Notes under the pieces: generated by a model
Seen by the model: the letters and a program-made list of their open reading frames with translations, nothing else
The model's database searches: none
Told to the model about the DNA's origin: nothing
Assembly: GCF_002162315.1 (NCBI RefSeq)
Contig: NZ_CP021416.1
Coordinates: 1,252,207-1,316,206, forward strand
Reading direction: 5' to 3'
Source: Sulfurospirillum diekertiae
GTDB taxonomy: Bacteria; Campylobacterota; Campylobacteria; Campylobacterales; Sulfurospirillaceae
Length of the DNA stretch: 64,000 nucleotides
Position numbers and translations under genes: made by a program
Shown here: positions 45,609 to 53,228 of the stretch, one piece after another
Numbering within the stretch: the stretch's first letter is position 1
Layout: the number at the start of each line of letters is the position of its first letter

Positions 45609-46082
45609 GTGATACGCCTTTTGAGTGATGGCAGCGTCAATACCCAAACCCACGTTGGGTTTGGCGCGTATCTCATTGTCCCTGAAAATACACCTTTAGA
45701 AGCGTTTGAGACTTTACATGTAAAGGTTAAAAAATTTACGCAAACTTCATCAACGAAGCTTGAACTTCAAACATTGCTCTGGGCATTGAACGAGGTGAAA
45801 GATTTTGAAGAGGAGATTATGATTTACACCGATTCGCAAAATATTATCACGCTCCCTAGCAGAAGAGAGCGGTTTGAGCGCAATGGGTATGCGACAAAAC
45901 AAAAGAAGATTCATGAGCATGCAGCATTGTACCAAGTGTTTTATAGGGTGATGGATGAGATGAAGTGTTCTTTGATGAAAGTGAAAGGGCATAAACAAGC
46001 ATTTGATAAAGATGTGATAGATCGTTACTTTACGTTGGTTGATCGCGCCTCACGCGAGGCACTTCGCAAAAGCAGTTTATAA
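45609..46082 (+). CDS. RNase H-like protein
   Basis: A 157-residue RNase HI-fold protein starting at GTG 45609. Acidic set: D in S-D-G-S-V-N, E in K-L-E-L-Q-T, D in Y-T-D-S-Q-N and D in L-V-D-R-A-S-R-E. The K-V-K-G-H-K strand is also kept. So cleavage of RNA in RNA/DNA hybrids is possible. It adjoins the nitrilase fusion gene with no gap. A dodecamer codes L-H-V-K at 45713. Confidence 0.8.
   Translation: MIRLLSDGSVNTQTHVGFGAYLIVPENTPLEAFETLHVKVKKFTQTSSTKLELQTLLWALNEVKDFEEEIMIYTDSQNIITLPSRRERFERNGYATKQKKIHEHAALYQVFYRVMDEMKCSLMKVKGHKQAFDKDVIDRYFTLVDRASREALRKSSL
45713..45724. repeat. TTTACATGTAAA palindrome, copy 19 (coding)
   Basis: Perfect copy in the RNase H-like gene, read as L-H-V-K. Flanked by C and G. 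Confidence 0.95.
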
Positions 46083-46085
46083 TCG

Positions 46086-46097
46086 TTTACATGTAAA
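46086..46097. repeat. TTTACATGTAAA palindrome, copy 20
   Basis: Perfect copy 3 bp after the RNase H-like stop. Flanked by G and A. Confidence 0.95.
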
Positions 46098-46201
46098 AGG
46101 AAAAGCGCCTTAAGCATGCGGGCTTTCTGCCAAGAAAACCCAATAGTAATATAGCTTTTTTTAAGCTTTACTTTGAAAGTGTACTTAGGATTCTTGCTGA
46201 A

Positions 46202-46243
46202 CTCATTAATGAGAAAGTTGGGGATAACTTTCTCATTAATGAG
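46202..46243. repeat. 18 bp inverted repeat made of two palindromes
   Basis: CTCATTAATGAGAAAGTT (46202-46219) and its exact reverse complement (46226-46243), spacer GGGGAT. Each arm contains the perfect palindrome CTCATTAATGAG. It lies 9 bp past the stop of the minus-strand coiled-coil gene and may end its transcript. Confidence 0.9.
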
Positions 46244-46252
46244 TGGCAAAGA

Positions 46253-46543
46253 TTATTTGCCAAAATGCTTTGAAGCGTGGTGTAGGGTAGATTTGGTAGA
46301 TTGCCAAATGGACTCAACCCCTTTTTTCATAGACTCAAATTTATCTTCACTTGCGTCTGCAAGCTCTTTAAGTTTAGCTTTTCCCTCATGCATTTTTTCT
46401 TCAAGTTCTTTGATTTGTTTATGCATTTCTATTTGAACATCAGCACTCGCACCTGAAGCTTCGGCTTTAAATTTATCCACTTGGGCTTTGCAGGTATCAA
46501 ATTCTGCTTCTATTTTTTGTTCATAAAGTTTTTTATCACTCAT
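46253..46543 (-). CDS. Small coiled-coil protein, copy 1
   Basis: A 96-residue soluble helical protein with heptad-like charged repeats and no membrane segment. It starts M-S-D-K-K-L-Y-E-Q-K and is a paralogue of the 98-residue protein at 52435 (M-S-S-K-E-L-Y-E-Q-T), sharing the K-x-L-E-x-K-x-x-E-G-x-x-K-L-x-E-L core and the F-E-S-x-K-K-x-x-E-x-x-W-x-S end. Last gene of a four-gene stress-like operon. Function unknown. Confidence 0.72.
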   Translation of the reverse strand: MSDKKLYEQKIEAEFDTCKAQVDKFKAEASGASADVQIEMHKQIKELEEKMHEGKAKLKELADASEDKFESMKKGVESIWQSTKSTLHHASKHFGK

Positions 46544-46564
46544 GATAGATCCTTTATAGTTTAT

Positions 46565-46714
46565 TTAGAGAACACGTCTTCCTTGAATAATTCGTACGAG
46601 CACTACGATCAGAGCGACGACCAAGAGAACGTGTATAAACCCTCCCATGGTGTAGCTTGTTATAAGACCGAGTGCCCACATGATAATCAGTAAAAGTGCA
46701 ACTGTATAGAGCAT
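46565..46714 (-). CDS. Lmo0937-family small membrane protein
   Basis: A 49-residue protein: M-L-Y-T-V-A-L-L-L-I-I-M-W, then L-I-T-S-Y-T-M-G-G-F-I-H-V-L-L and the closing R-I-I-Q-G-R-R-V-L. This is the Lmo0937 (DUF5670) pattern of two short membrane helices. CAAGGAGA precedes the ATG. Small proteins of this group often go with stress genes; here with a BON-domain protein. Confidence 0.8.
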   Translation of the reverse strand: MLYTVALLLIIMWALGLITSYTMGGFIHVLLVVALIVVLVRIIQGRRVL

Positions 46715-46728
46715 GTGAGTCTCCTTGT

Positions 46729-47484
46729 TTAATTTTTTGAATTTCCATCAATACTCATGGTATTGATAATTCTTAATACACCATCCACATCTTCGACAAG
46801 TTTGGTGACTAAGTCTACTTCAGCAGCATTTTGTGCTTTTCCGCTTACCGTGACAACACCATCTTTGGTGGTAACACTGGTGCGAATGGCACTTGTTGAA
46901 GCATGAAGCACTAACGTCATTTTAACTTGAGCTGTAATGGAGGCATCATCCATTTTATCACCTATGGTTTCAGATTTTGAAAGTTTCATATTGTTGATGA
47001 CACTTTTAACACCTTCCACATTTTTAGCATATTCGGTTGTCAGTTCTTTTTTAGCAGAACTACTCGCATCGCCTTTTAGGGTAACAACACCGTTTTTAAC
47101 AGTGACATCTGTTGTACTTGCGCTGACATTGGAATGAAATACAAGTTCAGTTTGCACTTTCATCTTAATCCATGTATCGGAATTTGCAGATGAATGATCT
47201 TTTTGTATAACGATCTGGTTGTCAACGCTTTTAACGCCAACGATTGCTTCTGCTGTATTGCCTGCCATTGGTTTATGCGCATCATCCAAAACTTCGCCAG
47301 AGAGTGTAACAACACCCTCTTTTGAAGCAATTTTGATGTGCTCGTCTTTTAAATAGGTTCTGTAAACAAAACTCTTTTTAAACGATGATTCAATTTGGCT
47401 ATCCAGATCAGACGCATACGCTGAGATGCTCATAGAAAGGATAACTGCAACAATGGCTGCTGCTATAAATGCGTATTTCATCAT
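46729..47484 (-). CDS. Periplasmic BON-domain protein (OsmY-like)
   Basis: About 251 residues from the ATG at 47484 (M-M-K-Y-A-F; residue 11 of the longest frame). Signal peptide ends near A-Y-A-S-D. Three BON domains follow, each with the T-L-S-G or T-L-K-G or T-V-S-G turn after G-V-V. OsmY-like proteins help the envelope under osmotic or other stress. It lies in the operon with the D-P-K-K-D peptide, the Lmo0937 protein and the coiled-coil protein. Confidence 0.85.
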   Translation of the reverse strand: MMKYAFIAAAIVAVILSMSISAYASDLDSQIESSFKKSFVYRTYLKDEHIKIASKEGVVTLSGEVLDDAHKPMAGNTAEAIVGVKSVDNQIVIQKDHSSANSDTWIKMKVQTELVFHSNVSASTTDVTVKNGVVTLKGDASSSAKKELTTEYAKNVEGVKSVINNMKLSKSETIGDKMDDASITAQVKMTLVLHASTSAIRTSVTTKDGVVTVSGKAQNAAEVDLVTKLVEDVDGVLRIINTMSIDGNSKN

Positions 47485-47510
47485 AACAGCATAGTGATTG
47501 ACTGAGGTTC

Positions 47511-47688
47511 TCAATGTTTGATCGTTTCGTCTTTTTTAGGATCAACTTTAACATTTTCTTTACCTGGCTCAATTACTTTGTTAGCATCTTTTTTAGGATC
47601 GCCAAATGCACCGTCTTTTTTTGCAGGATCGATTGGTGTCGTTGAGTTGCTGTTTTTTGTTTTTGTCGTTGTTTTTGTCGTTGAACAT
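47511..47688 (-). pseudogene. DPKKD-repeat small protein, copy 1 (frameshifted)
   Basis: From the ATG at 47688 (AAGGATAT upstream) the frame breaks after about 12 residues at an A6 run (T6 at 47653-47658, plus strand). With five A's it continues N-S-N-S-T-T-P-I-D-P-A-K-K-D-G and on to K-V-I-E-P-G-K-E and V-D-P-K-K-D-E-T-I-K-H. The ~58-residue product is hydrophilic and probably unstructured. The copy at 52744 has the same K-V-I-E-P and D-P-K-K-D blocks and is intact. Confidence 0.6.
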
Positions 47689-47737
47689 GATATATCCTTA
47701 TGTTTTGGTCGATAGATATTGGGTCTTGGGTGGAGAT

Positions 47738-47801
47738 TGAAAGGCACAGGGCTTACAATCTATTTTTGAACGCTATCTTAGAAAACGCTCGTAAATGCCT
47801 A
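47738..47801 (-). promoter_or_regulatory. Conserved upstream block, copy 1
   Basis: On the minus strand GGCATTTACGAGCG, then TTGTAAGCCCTGTGCC about 25 bp later, 50-110 bp before the DPKKD start. The same blocks precede the other DPKKD gene (52941-53009). Likely a shared control element. Confidence 0.6.
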
Positions 47802-47951
47802 AACGTTATAAGGTCACCTCTTAAAGCTCGTAGAAGCTACTGGATACCTAAGTTATCTTGACCAATTTTATCCAGCCGGTGGTATAAAGTATGTAAGATT
47901 AAGATTTCAAAAGAGTTATCATCCATTGTAACTCTCTCTTGGAATCTCTCT

Positions 47952-47963
47952 TACATGTAAATA
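47952..47963. repeat. CTTACATGTAAA, one-mismatch palindrome
   Basis: Eleven of twelve bases match; in the gap between the stress-like operon promoter and the PA2778-type gene. Confidence 0.85.
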
Positions 47964-48014
47964 TCATACGATGTTGTGGTTACTTTTCAGTTATTTTAAA
48001 AGAAAAATTTAACA

Positions 48015-48054
48015 AATATCTTTACATGTAAAATAGATTACATGTAAAGATATT
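48015..48054. repeat. 17 bp inverted repeat of two dodecamer-type palindromes
   Basis: AATATCTTTACATGTAA (48015-48031) and its exact reverse complement at 48038-48054 with a 6 bp spacer. It holds one perfect dodecamer (48021-48032) and one 11/12 copy (48037-48048). Next to the 3' end of the PA2778-type gene. Confidence 0.92.
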
Positions 48055-48061
48055 ATAGATA

Positions 48062-48985
48062 TTACTCTTGCAGTCTTCGTTTGATCTCTTCGAGTGTTTT
48101 TTGGTATTCCACTAAAAAGATACCACCGATATCAACGGCTTCAAGCGCATACTGTTTTGCTTCACGCAATTTATTTTCTCGCATGAGTGATTGCGCTAGA
48201 TTGTTTAAAAGCACAGGATCATGAGGTTTTAAGGCAAGGGCACGTTTGTACTCTATTGTTGCATTGAGATAATCTTGCATCTCCATATACATATTTGCCA
48301 ACATCACCGAGCCTAAAGTAGATGCTGGATAGGTTGACACATAGTTAATGGCTGAGAGTTTGGCCTGCTCTTTATAGCCCACATCATACATGTCGGTAAT
48401 GGCACGTACCATTTCCGCTTCATTAGAAGCAATAGGCAACAATGGAGGTTTGAGTGCTACGATTGACCAGCTTCCTCTTCGTTTTGAGAACATATCGAAG
48501 TCATCAAAACTCATCCATGTTTGATCTCCCTTAGGTGCTGAGAGAAACACTTTTTTCTCTGCCTTATCAAAACCTGTGACCACCGCATAGTGCCATGCAG
48601 GAAGTGGTGTAAGACCAAGATTGAACAGAACCAAAACAGGTGTGTTGTTGGATACTTCACTTAAAACGGGAGCAAGTCCCTCATTGAGTACATAAGGAAT
48701 GAGCCCGTAACGTCTTGCTGTTGCTTTCATCTCTATTTGTAAGGAGCCTAAAAGCTCTGGTGTAAAGGTTGTTCCTACGACATCGCCATAAACAAACTCA
48801 ACATTTTGTTGGGTAAGCAGGGTTGCTAAAGAAGCGGGACCACAAAAATATGCCTCTTGTGGGTAAATAGTTAATTGAAGTTTCTTTGATTCTACAATGG
48901 ATTTATCCGCAGATAAATAGTCGTAGTTTTTGGAAACACAGCCTGTAAACAGTAAGAGTGCTATGCACAGAAGTATGCCTTTCAT
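48062..48985 (-). CDS. PA2778-family C39-like peptidase lipoprotein with TPR
   Basis: A 307-residue lipoprotein (lipobox L-F-T-G-C near residue 16). The C39-like papain fold shows the catalytic cysteine in Y-F-C-G-P-A-S-L-A-T (about residue 48) and the histidine in P-A-W-H-Y-A-V-V (about 138). TPR-like helices fill the last 100 residues. It forms the known two-gene unit with the PA2779-type gene upstream (4 bp overlap). Role unknown. Confidence 0.83.
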   Translation of the reverse strand: MKGILLCIALLLFTGCVSKNYDYLSADKSIVESKKLQLTIYPQEAYFCGPASLATLLTQQNVEFVYGDVVGTTFTPELLGSLQIEMKATARRYGLIPYVLNEGLAPVLSEVSNNTPVLVLFNLGLTPLPAWHYAVVTGFDKAEKKVFLSAPKGDQTWMSFDDFDMFSKRRGSWSIVALKPPLLPIASNEAEMVRAITDMYDVGYKEQAKLSAINYVSTYPASTLGSVMLANMYMEMQDYLNATIEYKRALALKPHDPVLLNNLAQSLMRENKLREAKQYALEAVDIGGIFLVEYQKTLEEIKRRLQE

Positions 48986-49362
48986 CGGGCACTTTTCGTA
49001 AAATTAAACACTTTGGTAAATCCTAAAATATCGGTAATTAAAAGAACGATAAAAATAAAAACTAAAACACCCAAGATAGCTCCACCTGCATTACCACCCG
49101 CTGGCATTGAATCAATTTTTTGATTGATTTGTGCTATCTCTTCATCGGTTAAAGAGGCGATTCTTTCTTGAATCGTTTCACTGCTAACGCCCAACTCTGC
49201 CAATTTGGCTTGCACTTCTTGTTTGGCTAAAAACCCATTAATAGAAACGTTTGAACTGGATTCATGCAACACATCTTTGGTGCTGATAACGCCGGCAAAC
49301 ATTGTGGTACTAAAGAGAGAAAGCGAAATAAAAAAGGCAATAATCAGTTTTGCAACATTCAT
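48982..49362 (-). CDS. PA2779-family membrane protein
   Basis: A 126-residue protein with signal peptide, a helical L-A-E-L-G-V-S-S-E-T-I-Q-E-R-I-A-S-L-T segment, a glycine stretch and a C-terminal membrane helix (I-L-G-V-L-V-F-I-F-I-V-L-L-I-T-D-I-L-G). This is the PA2779 layout, always next to PA2778-type peptidases. It may be the anchor or substrate of that peptidase. Confidence 0.8.
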   Translation of the reverse strand: MNVAKLIIAFFISLSLFSTTMFAGVISTKDVLHESSSNVSINGFLAKQEVQAKLAELGVSSETIQERIASLTDEEIAQINQKIDSMPAGGNAGGAILGVLVFIFIVLLITDILGFTKVFNFTKSAR

Positions 49363-49420
49363 AATGAACTCCTTACATATAAAGGGATCGATAAGCTTAT
49401 CGTAAGCACAGAGGTTACTT

Positions 49421-49470
49421 TCGTGTGATTTAAGGTCTTCAGCCTTAAATCTTTAGTTCTTCACACACGA
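49421..49470. other. Nested stem-loop between divergent genes
   Basis: Inner stem GATTTAAGG (49427-49435) with CCTTAAATC (49443-49451), loop of 7. Outer stem TCGTGTG (49421-49427) with CACACGA (49464-49470). The two share base 49427, so only one arrangement at a time uses it. In the gap between the PA2779 and regulator genes. Confidence 0.6.
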
Positions 49471-49620
49471 TTCATCGTAATCTACTTGGGTTATTTTTTA
49501 GTCACTTTTATTAAGAGACGTCTGAGTAGGGAATTAGAATGGCATGCAATGAAAGTGTAAATATTGGGATATAGTGGAATAGGCTAAATGTATTTACACA
49601 CACATTGTAAAGGAGGCATT

Positions 49621-50334
49621 ATGTTAGATTTAGGTGTTATGTCTTGTTGCAATCGCTACACGGTTTTATGTGTTGATGATGAAGAAGAATTTTTAGAGTA
49701 TCTCTCTTCGATTCTTAAAAAATATTTTTTAAAGGTTTTCTCCGTTGCTTCTGCTAAAGAAGCTTATACCATTATCGAAGAGAATCCGATTGATATTGTG
49801 ATTACCGATTTATACATGCCAAAGATCAACGGAATTGATTTTATTAAAAAGATACGCGCTGAACGCTCTTCCATTTCTGTTATCTTTTTAACAGCCTGTT
49901 TTGAAAAAGATTTTTTGCATGCGGCTGTTCCTTTGGGACTGGATGCTTATCTGATTAAACCAGTCTCTTTAGAAAAGCTTTTTAAAACATTACAACGAAC
50001 GGTCGAAATTATTGAAAAACGTTCGGTGAAGACCTATACAATCAAAGGCGGAGTTTCGTTTGATTTGTGCGATCAACTCGTGTATGAAACTGCCAGTCGC
50101 AAGATTATAGATCTGACTCAAAAAGAGCTTACATTGCTGTGCTTGCTCATTAAAAATCAGCATACGATTTTAAGTAAGAGTGTCATTGAAAACTATTTGT
50201 GGGAATTTGAATCCATTGCTGAGAGTTCTGTGAAGACACTCATGAATAAACTCAGAAAGAAAATTGGAAGTGATGCTATCGTCACGCACAGTACGATTGG
50301 ATATTCTATTGCCCTTGAGGAGCTTTCACCATGA
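49621..50334 (+). CDS. OmpR-family response regulator
   Basis: A 237-residue regulator starting at ATG 49621 with AAAGGAGG just upstream. Receiver domain: D-D-E-E near residue 20, acceptor D in I-V-I-T-D-L-Y-M-P, K in L-I-K-P-V-S. C-terminal winged helix: K-T-L-M-N-K-L-R-K-K-I-G and S-T-I-G-Y-S-I. It overlaps the FIST kinase by 4 bp and is its evident partner. Confidence 0.9.
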   Translation: MLDLGVMSCCNRYTVLCVDDEEEFLEYLSSILKKYFLKVFSVASAKEAYTIIEENPIDIVITDLYMPKINGIDFIKKIRAERSSISVIFLTACFEKDFLHAAVPLGLDAYLIKPVSLEKLFKTLQRTVEIIEKRSVKTYTIKGGVSFDLCDQLVYETASRKIIDLTQKELTLLCLLIKNQHTILSKSVIENYLWEFESIAESSVKTLMNKLRKKIGSDAIVTHSTIGYSIALEELSP

Positions 50335-52368
50335 AAATATACACTTACCGTTTTGTCTCACATGAAGACTTCGCTCTGTTTATCGCGTTAAAAGAGCTCA
50401 ACTTAGCTTCCAATATTTTTGTGATGTGTTACTCAGGCATTGACGATCAAGCGATCAATCAAGAGATTCTCAATAGCATCAAAACGCTTCTACCCCAAGC
50501 TTCCATTATGGGCTCCACCACCGATGGCGAAATCTTTGAAACCGAAGTAATGGTACACTCTTTTGTCCTTTCTCTAACAACGTTTGAGAGTACCACTTTA
50601 CAAATCGAACTTTTTTCAGCAGAACAGGACTCTTTTATTGCAGGGCAAATGATCGCCCATGAAGGGGTAAAACTTGGGGCAAAAGTGGCCATCATCGTTG
50701 CCGATGGCATTGTCACCAATGGTGATTTTTTGATGGATGGTGTCAACTCCATCGCTCCTGCTTTAGTCGTAGCAGGTGGGCTTGCAGGCGATAATGGACG
50801 GTATGAAGAGAGTTTCGTCTTTTGTGATACGAAGATTCAGTCCAAATCCATTGTCGTAGGCTATCTCATTGGCGACAGATTAGAGGTATATCACACGAAA
50901 AGCTTTAATTGGGCACCTATGGGACCCAAATTTAAAGTGACTCGTGCCGAGAAAAACTGCATCTACACCGTCGATAATATCTCAGTGATTGAGTTGTACC
51001 GAAAGTATTTAGGTTCGGCTCTTGCACAAAAACTTCCTCTTGGAGGTATTGAATTTCCATTCGTATTTTACAAAGAGGGACATTTGATCGGTCGAGCACC
51101 CCTTCGCCTCAATGGTGATGGCTCTGTCGTTTTTGCAGGCAATATTTCTGAGGGTGAGATCATCCAGTTTGGTTTTGGTGACATCGATGCTATCTTATCA
51201 GACGCACGGGAAATTATCTCTGATCTCGCCGAGTTTGGTCCCGAAAAAGTGATGATCTTCTCCTGTATGACACGCAAAAATTTCTTGGGTGAAGATGCGC
51301 ACAATGACTTTGAAGGGCTTGCTTCCATAGCCCCTACGACAGGGTTTTTTACCTATGGCGAGTTTTTTCACGATTCAGATCATCAATGCAATTTTTTACT
51401 CAATGAAACCATGACTGTTTTAGGGCTTAAAGAGGCAACTGAAACATCCAAAATTACCAAAAAACAACTGAAAAATATTTCTCAAAAAAATCTTTCGCGT
51501 CATCATCGCTACTCCGAAACGTTCGATGCCCTTTTACATATTGGCAAGCAAACCGCTTTAGAGTTGGGAGTGCTGAATTCAACACTCAATGCTAAAGTGG
51601 ATGAAGCCGTCAAACGGTATCAAGCTTCAGAAGAGTTGATCATCATTCAAGCGCGTTCTGCCATCATTGGTGAGATGTTGAGCATGATCGCCCATCAGTG
51701 GCGCCAACCGCTTTCCATCATCGGAATGGTCATCAATAAAATTAGACTCTCCGCACTCACTGCTGTCGAAAAAGATGAAGAGCTTTTAACTGATATTAGT
51801 GTTGTCGATCGCAATGTGAGCTATCTCTCTAACACCATCGAAGATTTTAAAAACTTTTTTAAACCTGAGGTCAAAAAAAGAGTGGCACACCGCTTCAAAG
51901 ATTTGTGAGCAACTGCGATCCTTAGCCGATCCGATTCTTAAAATGTACAAAATTGATCTGGACATTAAGCTCAAAGATGAGAAAAAATTCTTTATTTATG
52001 GAAGTGAACTGGTGCAAGTGCTACTCTCTATTGTTTCTAACTCTAAAGATGCCATTGCTGAGCAACAAAATGAGGAAGGAAAAATCACCATTGTGTGTGA
52101 ATATAAACCGCTGAAAGACATCTACCGTTTTACCGTTTCTGACAATGGTGGAAGCATCGCCGCCGATATGATCAAAGTAATGTTTGAGCCTTATATCTCG
52201 AGTAAAGGCATTACGGGAACGGGGCTTGGACTTTATATGGCTAAGACGATTATTGAGAAGCATTTTAAAGGAACGATTAGTAGTAAAAATATTGAGGGTG
52301 GGGCATGCATAACCGTTGATTTTCCCATAGCAACCAAAGAAATTACTATCAGTGAAATACTTCCCTAA
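50331..52368 (+). pseudogene. FIST-domain histidine kinase (frameshifted)
   Basis: The N-terminal ~390 residues are FIST_N and FIST_C sensor domains (G-S-T-T-D-G-E-I-F near 60; M-I-F-S-C-M-T-R near 307), which are thought to bind small ligands such as amino acids. A kinase part follows with M-I-A-H-Q-W-R-Q-P-L. The frame stops at 51908. Dropping one A from the A7 run at 51872-51878 restores K-K-E-W-H-T-A-S-K-I-C-E-Q-L and the ATPase domain (N-S-K-D-A-I, G-T-G-L-G-L) to 52368, total ~678 residues. No membrane helix. Partner is the upstream regulator. Confidence 0.85.
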
Positions 52369-52381
52369 CGTCAAAAATAGC

Positions 52382-52393
52382 TTTACATGTAAA
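52382..52393. repeat. TTTACATGTAAA palindrome, copy 22
   Basis: Perfect copy 13 bp after the FIST kinase stop and before a terminator. Flanked by C and G. Confidence 0.95.
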
Positions 52394-52403
52394 GAGATTA
52401 AGA

Positions 52404-52429
52404 TCAGAAGAGAGGTCTCTCTCTTCTGA
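52404..52429. terminator. Hairpin between convergent genes
   Basis: TCAGAAGAGAG (52404-52414), loop GTCT, CTCTCTTCTGA (52419-52429), a perfect 11 bp stem. May serve both the kinase and the coiled-coil gene. Confidence 0.75.
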
Positions 52430-52434
52430 ATCGT

Positions 52435-52731
52435 TTATGCGGTTGCTTTAAATTTCACAGAAGCGTCTTCAAAAGCAGTGACAATAGATTCCCATGTTTC
52501 TTCAAAGCTTTTTTTAGTTGATTCAAAGTTGCTTCCTGTCGTTTTATTGAGTTCTGCAAGCTTACATCTTCCCTCTTCAAGCTTACTCTCAAGCATTTTG
52601 ACATGCTGATTGAGCTCTACTTGAACATTGGTTCTGGCTGCAAAAGATCGGGTTCTAAACAAGATCATTCCTGTTTTCCACTCGTTAAGTTGTGTCTGTT
52701 TGGTTTGTTCATAAAGTTCTTTGCTGCTCAT
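52435..52731 (-). CDS. Small coiled-coil protein, copy 2
   Basis: A 98-residue helical protein, paralogue of the one at 46253. Both share the start K-x-L-Y-E-Q, the long charged helix with L-x-E-G-x-x-K-L, and N/K-F-E-S-x-K-K near the end. Here the middle is more basic (R-T-R-S-F-A-A-R). It follows the DPKKD gene by 12 bp, so the two are one operon. Role unknown. Confidence 0.72.
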   Translation of the reverse strand: MSSKELYEQTKQTQLNEWKTGMILFRTRSFAARTNVQVELNQHVKMLESKLEEGRCKLAELNKTTGSNFESTKKSFEETWESIVTAFEDASVKFKATA

Positions 52732-52743
52732 TGAAATCCTTTT

Positions 52744-52887
52744 TTAATGTTTAGTTTTTGCATCTTTTTTGGGGTCAAGTTTCGTCTCATCTTTGTGAGG
52801 TTCGATGACTTTAGCAGTCTCTTTTTTAGGATCTGTAGTGCTCATGCCCTTTTTAGGGTCGATTTTATTTGTGCAATTGTTATACAT
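52744..52887 (-). CDS. DPKKD-repeat small protein, copy 2
   Basis: A 47-residue protein: M-Y-N-N-C-T-N-K-I-D-P-K-K, then T-D-P-K-K-E-T-A-K-V-I-E-P and L-D-P-K-K-D-A-K-T-K-H. Three D-P-K-K units spaced about 11-18 residues, no hydrophobic core. A weak AGGA lies upstream. Its existence is backed by the paralogue at 47511 keeping the same blocks and by the same upstream DNA blocks. Confidence 0.62.
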   Translation of the reverse strand: MYNNCTNKIDPKKGMSTTDPKKETAKVIEPHKDETKLDPKKDAKTKH

Positions 52888-52940
52888 TTTATGTGTCCTT
52901 GGATTGGTTCATAGGTAGATAGTAAAAAAGTGTTGAAACA

Positions 52941-53009
52941 TGAAATGCGCAGGGCTTACAAATGTTATTGAGCGATTCTTCCTCTCAGGACACGCTCGAA
53001 TACGCCTCA
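52941..53009 (-). promoter_or_regulatory. Conserved upstream block, copy 2
   Basis: On the minus strand GAGGCGTATTCGAGCG and TTGTAAGCCCTGCGCATTTCA. Matches the block at 47738-47801. GAGCG and CGCTC can pair as a small hairpin here. The rest of the gap 52888-53195 holds no gene that I can see. Confidence 0.6.
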
Positions 53010-53195
53010 GTATAAAAAATGACATTTAGAATACGGACGATAAGGGTTGTGACGGATGTTACAAAGTCAGTGTTCCTATCAACCTCTTTCACTATACTCT
53101 TATTTGAACGATTGTGGTGCTTTTTTAAAATAGAATTGAAATAGAGGGGTGTTTCTTCTTAAAGTACCCATTTTAATGACGTCTTTGGTTTGAGG

Positions 53196-53221
53196 ATGAA
53201 GAGAGCATGAACTCTCTTCAT
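53196..53221 (-). terminator. Terminator of the TupA-like gene
   Basis: ATGAAGAGAG, loop CATGAA, CTCTCTTCAT: perfect 10 bp stem directly after the minus-strand stop. Confidence 0.7.
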
Positions 53222-53228
53222 TGCGATA

